Shown piece after piece: positions 36,831-48,100 of a stretch of 59,500 nucleotides of DNA; position 1 is the first letter of the stretch, and each line of letters opens with the position of its first letter. This stretch comes from Glandiceps talaboti (taxonomy: Eukaryota; Hemichordata; Enteropneusta; Spengelidae): positions 15,380,806 through 15,440,305 of the forward strand of contig NC_135567.1 in assembly GCF_964340395.1 (NCBI RefSeq), given 5' to 3'. The notes under the pieces are model-generated. The model saw only the letters and a list, made by a program, of their open reading frames with translations, had not been told where the DNA came from and did no database searches. Made by a program: the position numbers and the translations under genes.

Positions 36831-39800
36831 GTAAGTATAAATTTTTTGTTGTACATGTACTTGTTATAACACTTACCATACCCTGTACAAGTTAATTTGC
36901 AAACTCGCCATCTTGTTGTCGTGTTGTAGAACGACCAGAGTATATATTCCATATTTTTTGTTCAACTTGGCTTGGTATAATGTTGAATTGATGGGTGGTC
37001 AAGTGGATTTTCAAGTGGTTAGCCCATTAAATTATGTTATCTTGTGATATCATAGGATAAAAAGTATAGTGGTCGTAAAAGAATTGGAAGTTCAAAAAGA
37101 AGAGCTCCATTGTCGACAGCTGAAGGTGGTGTTCCTGCAGGTAAAGTACCAAAACTTTCTTATTATTATCAATTCAGAAAATACAGATTATTTCTTCGAA
37201 TTGGCTCCCTGTGTTACAGAGTGGTGAAATATCAGAATGCTTCTTCAAATTCAATCTAAAATAAACATGAAATGTAACAAAAATTCTTTAAAATCTGAAA
37301 ATTTTGGAAAAAAATTCGCATTCGTAAATTCCCTTTCTCTTCTTTAGGTTTCCCAATGCTATCAAAGATAGATGGTACAAAAATTCTTAAAAGTCCAAAA
37401 AAAAATTGAGGAAAAATTCTCATTTGTAAATTTCCTTTTCCATTCTTTAGGTTTCCCAATGCTATCAGAGATTGATGGTACCAAAATTTATAAAAAATCT
37501 GAAAATTTTGGAATAAAAATTCTCATTCGTAAATTTCCTATCCCTTCTGTAGGTTTCCCAATGCTATCAGAGATAGATAGTACCAAAATTTATAAAAAAT
37601 CTGAAAATTTTGGAATAAAATTTCTCATTCGTAAATTTCCTTTCCCTTCTGTAGGTTTCCCAATGCTATCAGATATAGATAGTACCAAAATTTATAAAAA
37701 TCTGAAAATTTTGGGGAAAAAATTCTCATTCGTAAATTTCCTTTCCCTTTTTTAGGTTTCCCAATGCTATCAGAGATAGATGTTACAAAAATTTATAAAA
37801 ATCCAAAAGTTTTGGAAAAAAATTCTCATTCGTAAATTTCCTTTCCCTTCTGTAGGTTTCCCAATGCTATCAGAGATAGATAGTACCAAAATTTATAAAA
37901 AATCTGAAAAGTTTGGAATAAATTTCTCATTCGTAAATTTCCTTTCCCTTCTGTAGGTTTCAAAATGCTGTCAGAGATAGATGGTACAAAAATTTATAAA
38001 AATCTGAAAATTTTGGAATAAAATTTCTCATTCGTAAATTTCCTATCCCTTCTGTAGGTTTCCCAATGCTGTCAGAGATAGATGGTACCAAAATTTATAA
38101 AAATCTGAAAATTTTTTAATAAAATTTCTCATTCGTAAATTTCCTATCCCTTCTGTAGGTTTCCCAATGCTATCAGAGATAGATGGTACCAAAATTTATA
38201 AAAAATCTGAAAATTTTGGAATAAAATTTCTCATTTGTAAATTTCCTTTCCCTTCTGTAGGTTTCCCAATGCTATCAGAGATAGATAGTACCAAAATTTA
38301 TAAAAATCTGAAAATTTTGGAATAAAATTTCTCATTCGTAAATTTCCTATCCCTTCTGTAGGTTTCCCAATGCTATCAGAGATAGATAGTACAAAAATTT
38401 ATAAAAATCTGAAAATTTTTGGGGAAAAATTCTCATTCGTAAATTTCCTTTCCCTTTTTTAGGTTTCCCAATGCTATCAGAAATAGATAGTACAAAAATT
38501 TATAAAAATCTGAAAATTTTGGAATAAAAATTCTCATTCGTAAATTTCCTTTCCCTTCTGTAGGTTTCCCAATGCTATCAGAGATAGATGGTACAAAAAT
38601 TTATAAAAATCTGAAAATTTTGGAATAAAAATTCTCATTCGTAAATTTCCTTTCCCTTCTTTAGGTTTCCCAATGCTATCAGAGATAGATGGTACCAAAA
38701 TTTATAAAAAATCTGAAAATTTTGGAATAAAAATTCTCATTCGTAAATTTCCTTTCCCTTTTTTAGGTTTCCCAATGCTATCAGAGATAGATGGTATTGA
38801 TCCAGACGAGGAACTACGTGATCAACTAAAAGACCCGTTAGAAGAATGTAGTCGACAACGTCTACGTGCTGTCAGAATCAGTCTACGAAGACTAGGCGGT
38901 AATGTGGAAAGTCGTATTACGGCCAAGGAACTTTGGGGCGTATTTGCCGAACACAATGTTAGAATCTCGGGACGAATATTTCAATTAATTCTCAATAAGT
39001 ATGAAGATCAGTTTGGAGTGGATTATGAAAAATTATGGAAGTTTATGGTAGAAGCACAAAAATTAACAGGTAATTTGAAATTAATGTATAGTTTTATTGA
39101 AGTGCTAAATGAATAGTCGTGTCTATGTTTTTATTATCAGTGATTGCTTGTACCGGTACACATGCACGCTGGTGATATTTGCACTTTTGTCCAATACCAA
39201 ACACACTATTGCATATCTACATGCAAATTATATGCAAATGAGGACACTCATTCCATGCATATGAAATAAGTAGTGACGAAAGTGCCTGTAAAATGTACAT
39301 GATCACAACGTACCAGTCTGGTAATTAGTAAAAATAAATAGTGACTAAAATACCTTCTTGTACATACACACAATGTACCAGTCTGGTAATTAGTAAAAAT
39401 AAGTAGTGACTAAAATACCTTCTTGTACATGAACACAATGTATCACATCTGGTAATTTGAGAGAAAATTAGTCTTTGAGAACTAGTTGAAGACTGTAAAA
39501 TCTCAAAATTTTATCGTAATGAAAATATCTAGGTTTTACAATACATGTACATGTAAATCTGTGGGTAAACCTAAAAAAGCCATTTTCAAAAATCAATATG
39601 TTCAGATATTAAACAGACTTTGAATGCATTTGAAATGGTTATTTACATATCAAACAGTGTTTCAACTTTCAAAGATAACTGACTACATTCAGAAGTTGTT
39701 TAAATGGTAACTGCTGTTTAAACAGCTTCTGAATGTAGTCAGTTATCTTTGAAAGTTGAAACACTTTGATATGTAAATAACAATTTCAATGCTTTGTCTA

Positions 39801-42800
39801 TCAGCGGATTCTTATGAAAGTGAAACTTTTGCAGTGTATACAGTGTCACTGATTAGTCTATAATAATAATATTAATAATAATAATGTTGGGTTCTTATAT
39901 AGCGCTTTCCCACTCCATGCTCAAAGCACTTTACAATTATTACCCCTGGCTCGGAACGGCACAACAGCCCTTTAGTCTTCCTCAACTCCCCGGGGAGCAT
40001 ACAATCCATTGCAGCCGTTTAAGCGTATAGGATTAAAGCCTTCACATTGCAACCTACATCCTACCAGGTCCCCAATTATACAGCTTGGTTGACTGAGGCA
40101 CAGTCGTGGTTCAAATCTTGCCCAAGGACTTTAGCCACTCAGAAACAAACAGCAGGCAGCGACAGGGCTCGAATCTGCAACCTGTATATTCCAAGCTGGT
40201 CATGCTAACCATTCACCCATCATGACTCTATGGGAAAAAGTGTATGAGAACGCTAAGCGCATTGTCTCTCGAGTACAAAATAGGTACCGTCCTCAGATGT
40301 CATACTGGTCGTACCGCTCAGCCAATATGAGTCAGAGGACGGTATCTATTTTGTAAAATCTATGTTATTGTTGGTGCAATAACAAACTTTTCACACATGT
40401 TTTAGCTTATTGCAATATATCGCGTTACAAACGCACACTTAAGGTATAAAACCTGATCACATTATTTGGTTGTCAGGGAAACGTGTTATAAACTAAGTTA
40501 AATATATCTATTCTGTTTTATCCTTTCCAGGTCGTGATAGTGTACAAGCAACAAATCGACTAAATGAAAGTTTTAGTCTATTACACCCCTCACCATTGGA
40601 AGAGTTTGATACTGAAGACATTAATATGCTGGTGAAACTACACAGAGCTTTACTTAATAGTACTGAGTTTGATTTGGATGAAATGAGGGCATCATGTCAG
40701 GAGAGAGATAGAGGTAGAAGTGGACAGTTAGACAAGAAACAGGTGAGTGGAACTAGAGGGGCAGGGGGAGGGGGAGGGGGAGGTAATGCTGAAGACATTA
40801 ACATGCTGGTTCAATTGCACAGTTTTTATACTTGATAGTACAGGTTGATTCAGATGAAATGAGGGCATCATGTCAGGACAGATAGGGGTAGAAGTGGACA
40901 GTTAGACAAGAAACAGGTGAGTAGGGGTTGAATTAAGGGGAGGGGGCAGGAGGAGGAGGATGATGCTAAAGATATAAACACGTTCATGAAATTGTTTTAA
41001 TTAAGTTTAATTTAGCTTTTAATATAAAGTTTGAATGTTTTGAAATGACAGTATCATGTCTGGAGAGTGGGATAGATCTGATTAGTGGGACAAAAAAAAC
41101 TGAGTTTGGGAAAAGAATGAATAATATACAGTGTACATTGTATATAAAATCAACTCTCTGTTTAGACGTATATAAAATCAACTCTCTGTTTATACTTTGT
41201 TTTGGTTCAGATGAGGAAGATATGTGATGAGCAGCATTTACCAGTACACGGAGCTTTACTCAATAGTTTACTATACAGATGTGATGATGAGAAGAATGGA
41301 CAGATCAGGTAACGGACAGACAGACAGACAGGTGGACAGACAAGCAGACAGACAGATGGATGACAGACAGACAGACAATTGGACATACATACATACATAC
41401 ATACATACATACATACATACATACATACGTACGTACACACATACACACATACATGCATGCATGCATGCATACATACATACATACATACATACATACACAT
41501 ACATACATACATGCACGCATACATACATACATACATACATACATACATACATACATACATACCATACATACATACATACATACATACATACATGTAAACA
41601 TACAGACAGACATACATACATGCATACATACATACATACATACATACATACATACATACATACATACATACATACCGGTACATATATACATACATACATA
41701 CATACATACATACATACATACATACATACAGACAGACAGACAGACACATATAATCTGCATCACAGACAGACACTTGTAAATTTTATACTCTTGTTTCAAA
41801 AACATTCACACTAAAGATACAGTATTCACCAGAAATTTTGTTTTTTGCATCACATATTCCTCAAGTGTCACGACCTTTGCCAGCAAGTTAGTCTGGCCAG
41901 GTTTCTATGACAACCACCAACTTTGCTTATCAGCTGATCTGTGCAATTTTCTTATCTCGTCTATCAATATGCTGGCAGCATGATCACTATTGCAAGTGCT
42001 TGGCTTTACTTCAATGCATCATAAGCTATATCTCAACACTTTACTAAACTTCTTAACTTTCTCAAATCTTAAATCACTTCATTGCAACATCTACTGGCTT
42101 TAAATCACTCAAATACATACTTCTATGCCGGTGGAAACCTGGCGGACATAAACTAGTTTTCCGGGATAGGGATAAGCAATCTTGAGACTTATCCGGAGTC
42201 TCTCGAATGCTTCTTCCTCTCCAACAGCTGGCCAGAGGTCATGACCTTTCTGGAACGAGCAGAGACATTGACCCTTGACCCCAACACGGGACTGCCAGAT
42301 ATTGCGTATAGTGCAGCAAGGCCAGTGAGTGGACGATTGAGACCGAGGTCCAGCAGAGCTAGACATGTGGAAATAAGAGAAACACCTGTACCAGGACCAA
42401 GTGCTGAAGGTATGGTCGCCATTTTTATTTTCTACCATTTTCTAGAGTATAATCTAGTTCCTATACAGTATCGTTACGATTTATACCTCCACTCACAGTC
42501 TAGTTCCTATACAGTATCGTTACAATTTATACCTCCACTCACAGTATAGTCAAAGCTGTTGCTCTAGAAGTCATAAGATGCAATATAAAATTCATCCACA
42601 GCCACCCATACAGTCATTAACATCATGTCTTTGTTAGTCAATCACAGAATTCTAACTAATATCACAGTCCCTCATAAGTTAGTGTTTATTGGGACACTTA
42701 TGAAATAGGAAGGTCACGGTATAATCGATTTGTCCCCAACACCCATTGCTCTAAATTTGAATTCCAGGCAAACCCCCAAGACCTACTTCTTCTAAGAAAA

Positions 42801-45800
42801 CACCACCTAAAGGTAGTCAGTCAACTTTACCGTCTTATGCTGCTCCCTATTTTAGTATAATCTTACTTTTCAACCCCTCTTCCCTTTTTCATAATTTTTT
42901 GTAAATGTTATAAAGTTTACCCTAAGTTTACAACCTACTTTCTCCTAATATATTTTAATTCAAATTTTTAAAAAAAACAATATTTTCCCTCTCACTAAAT
43001 AATGATATACTATTTATAATGCTTCAATTATCACTAACCCCAACCCCAACCCCACCCCCACCCCACCCCACCCCTCTAAATCTAATTTTAATTGATTTTG
43101 AAGTTTTGCTTCATAATTTAGTGGTCCTGATAAAGGAGTATGTTTCAACAATTACAGCAAAAATTAAAATTCTGTAAATTTGAACACTTCAGCCTTAGCA
43201 GTTTTGCATAATATGAATATAAATGAAGGGTAGCTGTTTTGCATAATATGAATATAAATGAAGTGTACAATATCAGCAGAATTCTAATTTTAGCTGTAAA
43301 ATTTTTTTATTGTGTCTACTTAACCCTTTGAATTTGTTTGCCTGCCATTTAAATCCTGTAAGTATACTGATATTTTCCCAGAAATTTTGATGGATTTTGC
43401 ATAAACACTAAAAGTTGCTTATTAATTACCTAATTTGCATATAGCATAGATTTTGTTAGATTATAGCCAGGAGGAAATGTACAATGTGATACAATCATTA
43501 CAATTTTGTGCTGCATGGCAACATAATCTGAAATGCGAGTTCTGTCAAAAACGAGTAAAATGGATGTTTTATCTATATTATGCATTGTTGTGTTTTTTGT
43601 AAAAAAAAATGTATTTTTTTCATACAGGAGCAGTACAAAAGAAAGCAGTTGCTTCCAGTTCTAAAGACACAGCTGATAGTGAAACTAAGCAAGGTACGTT
43701 TAGTCAGAATTATGAAAACTCTAGAAAGAAATGTCTATCTGCACACACACCATTTAGATATTATTCAAAAAAATAATTCTTTGTTCAGCCAAAAAAAAAT
43801 ATGAGTGACCTAAGGGGCCCTTGTCCCCAAGAGTCGCTAGATGAGTAGTGACAACCCTTAGGTCACAAGTATTTTCCAGCTGAATGAAGAAAAAATATTG
43901 TGGAATAATATAATTATACCAGATTTTATAATCAAAGAAAAATTGGGGGAAAGTAATGGCAGGCTGTTATGCTGAGAATAATGGTTACTTTTTTTAATTC
44001 TAACTGACAATGGTTTGACATTTTCTCAATTAACAACGTTTTAGATTGTTATTTCTGTTGTACGTGACATAGTTCAATATCTTCTGATGTAAGAATATAA
44101 AACTGCCAAGCTAAGAGATTAGGTAACGATTGTCTGTTAAGACATTCTTTTTTTATTCATTCGTAGGTCGTAATACCCCAACACCTGCTAGAAAACCACG
44201 CTTTGATTTCGCCATTGGAGCTGAATCCGACAAAACTACTAAAGCGTCAGATTCAGCGCAAGACAAGAAACGATCCGATTCTCCCTACGCAAAGAGTGTA
44301 GGCGATTTCTCAAAAGATAAGAAAGTCACGGAAACTTCAAAGGATAAAAAAGTGGATTTATCAAAAGATAAAAAGACTTCAGATTCTCCAAGAGATAAAA
44401 AGACAACGGATTCACCAAGAGACAAGAAAGGCCCGGAATCACCAACGGATAAGAAGGTTGCGGAATTACCAAAAGGCCGGAAAACACCGGAATCTCCAAG
44501 GGAAAAAATAGCTAATCCACCACTTCCCAAATCACCAGTTCCACCCAAAGATAAGAATGGAAGACCAGAATCGGCTAAAGGAAAAGACTCTCCTAGGGAA
44601 AAGGAAATGGCAATTCTGGAATCTCCTTTAGAAATACCAATGGAAAAGAAACTTGGATCAACCAAGGATTTGAAAGGAGAACAGAAAGTGCCAATTGCCT
44701 TGGTTCTACCTGTGACAACAGATGATAAAACTCAAAGTGAGACAAATAAACCTGACACACTTGTTAGTACAGATCCTGTCATTGGTCAAAGTACTGAAAA
44801 TGTTCCACTCAATCAAATGACAGCCAATCAGAGTGATTCATCTGGAGTTGCCGTGGTAGTGGCAGATGATGGACAAATGACAACAGCAGCAGAAGTGCAT
44901 GTATCCACGACTACCTACACCTCCAGCAGTCCTCCTGGTGTTGATAATGCAGAGAAGTCAGAGAACAATAAAGAGGATACCGGTACCCAGAAGACGCCAA
45001 GTAGAGCATCGTCTGCTAAGAAACGTAATCTTACAAAGAAGGATAATGATGGAGGACCAACTAAAGCCAAACACGAAACAAAGAAACCGGGAAGTGCAAA
45101 GGGAAGAGGTCGACCACCACCCGGAAAGACTCAAGGAAGTGGAAAGGCAGCCGTGTTGGCACACGACAAGGGAAAGAAACCAGGTGCACCTTATAATGTA
45201 GGGAAAGATGAAAAAGGGAAAAAAGGTAAGAACAAGATTGGTGTGTAAATGTGTGCCTTTTACAACAACCGACATCAGACCATGGATGAAAGGAACTTTT
45301 ACAAACAGGGAAAGTAAACAACTGAATTGGCTTAATAACACTTGGCTCAGCATGTTGGAAGTACAGAGACTTGTATTACATTTCATGGTTTGATAAGAAC
45401 AGTTTTATGGCTTCTTTGCATGTACATGAATTACCAAGAGAACTTTTAATTTGTTTGTGACCCTTAACTGCTATGTAAAGTGGCCATAAAACTGTTTTTA
45501 TCAAGTGATGGAATGCATTATACAAGTCTATGTACTTCCAACATGCTGTGCCAAGTGTTGTTAATCCAATTTAGTTGTTTACTTTCCATGTTTGTAACAT
45601 GTTCCGTTCATCCACGGTCTGATGTCAACAGTTGTAAAACTACACTAGCTGCAAATGGAACTTATTATGAAATAGTTTTGATAATAATGACTTTGATACT
45701 CGTAATGTTTTACACCCTCAACAGTATAAGCAATAATCTTTATTTATACTGGATAGTTCTTTGATTATAATTTATATAAACACTTGTCTCCCAAGAAGTC

Positions 45801-48015
45801 CAGTGAGGGCCATCCCTCATGGGTTCAGTGTTAATGCAGGAGAAAACTTGAGTACCTGGGGAAACCTGCATTGTTTGGTAGAGTCAAACTGAATGACCCT
45901 CCCACCATACTCCTCACCACCCCACCCCCATAGAATGTGTATTTTCATACAGTAATCTTTCCTTATATATATATTAATACTTATTTCCCTCTATTTATGC
46001 ATATTTTCCAGGCACCAATCCCAAGATTCCTAAGAATATGTCAAGTGGAAGTCTGGCTTCCTACGAGTCTCAACATTCCAAAGGTAACATTATGGTTTCC
46101 ATGGTAACTTATTGACATCTCAAAACTACCATGATCTTAAGATTAAACCTCTTTGCCATATCATCAGGGGGCACACTGGTGTCTACAAACTCTTCCAACC
46201 AAACTGCTGACAGTGTAGTTACAACATCTAACAGTTTTAAGTCTAATAATTCCAACTCTGTTCATCATGGAAATGTCATTTCCTTTACAGGAAAAACCAG
46301 TAGTGTTAGCAGTGCTACCGAGACATTGTCTGTGTCTACCAGCATGCCTTCTTAACCAATTTGATGTGCCACTGACATATACCATTTCAAGTTACACACC
46401 AAAATTTGGTGTTCCCCTATCTCTTATTATGTGGTGGTGACTCACAAGAAATGCCAGTTTTTATCATTTTTACTCATAACAACAAAATTTGGCTATCATT
46501 AGAGGACATACTGGTGTCTACCAACTCTAACAACTTAACAGCTGACTGTGTAGTTATTACAACATCTAACAGTTCTAATAATTCCAACTCTATTCATCAT
46601 GTACATGTCATTTCCTTTACAGGCAAAACCAGTAGTGTTAGCAGTGCTACCGAGACATTGTCTGTGTCTACAAATTCTACTAATCTAACTGCTGACAGTG
46701 TAGTTACAACATCTAACAGTTCTAATTCGAACAGCTCCAGTGATAACAACCCTATACAGATGTCTAACAGAGATACAAATAGTGAATCCAAAGGTGAGAT
46801 ACAGAGTTTTGTTAGAGGTAAAAGGTGAGATATACAGTTTGATAAAAGGCAAGTCACTAGGCCTAATTGGGTGACTTTATTCAATGTTCTGATCTTTCAC
46901 AGAAGACCTTCCCCAGAAAACTGAAATAAAATTACCAATGATAATAATAATATTCGTTTTTCTTTTCTTTTCTTTTTTTTATAAAATGCTAAAGTGAACA
47001 ATAGCTCATAAGAAAAGACCAGGTCATGCACACATATAGGCAGCAAAGCACTATTTAAGTAAACCTTGTGAGCCAAAGCAGTGGTTCACAGCAGCTTAGG
47101 AGTATGTCAGAGTATCTTCTGTTACTTCAGGGTCCTGAAAGATGTGTTATATAGCGCTTTCCCATTTTGTGCTTAAAGCGCTGTATAATTATTACCTAAG
47201 TCCCTGGCATGGATCTATATTGGCACAATGGCCCAGTATACTTCCTCAACTCCCTGGGGAGTGTAATACAAATGATGAATAATCAAGGCTTTTTGTGACT
47301 TACATTTCCACACATTGTATAATTTTTTGTTCATCACCATTTGTAAATGTTACCCCTTTTAGCAAGTACTAATTAATTCATTTTATTATTCATAATTGAC
47401 AGATGCAAACAGTATTAGAAAGAATATGTCAACTACCAGTCTTGTCTCCATGGGTGAAACTGTCAATTCTAGCAATGAACCAGATTTTAACTCGTCACAG
47501 AGTAAGTAAATCAATTAATCAATCAATTAATCAATCAATCAATCAAACAATCATATTTCATTTGATACAGCCAAAATCATGGTTGTATGGAAAGTGTAGT
47601 CTATGCAACATCCTTATAATTGAAACGATCTTTAGCTTTTCCCTTTGAAAACACCACTTAGTTAGTTCCAGGGTGCCGACTTTTTGAGTCTGTAGTAATT
47701 TTTTGAGACTGTCATTGCAACATTGTATTTAATAGGTGATACCGTCTTACACTTTAGTCAAAAGAAATGTTGGTATCAAATCTCCACTCGTGATCTGTTT
47801 ATCAGACACATCAATCTTATGGAGGTTGGGTGACTGCATGATTATTGATACATGTGAAAACTATTTTCAATGACTGTTCCACAAAGCAGAATACTCAGAG
47901 GGAAAAAATGACTATTGGTTCAATTTTATCGATGTTGCATAGACTACACTTTTCATACAACCCCGAACTTGTTTTGGCAGTTTCTCTTAGCAATTGTTTC
48001 TTTTTGCAGTTGAAG

Positions 48016-48100
<85 letters not shown>

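Noticed and set aside
37372-37755. A 127-codon open frame as a gene
   Set aside because: It is read-through of array units 2-4; the units only repeat the exon C start and intron sequence.
41207-41814. Six overlapping open frames of 70-196 codons (Tyr/His/Thr or Cys/Met/Val repeats)
   Set aside because: Pure products of the GACA/TACA microsatellite, open in every frame.
44285-45386. Minus-strand open frames of 86-142 codons opposite exon I
   Set aside because: They are shadows of the coding exon. The plus strand has phase-consistent splice sites and a typical charged linker composition.
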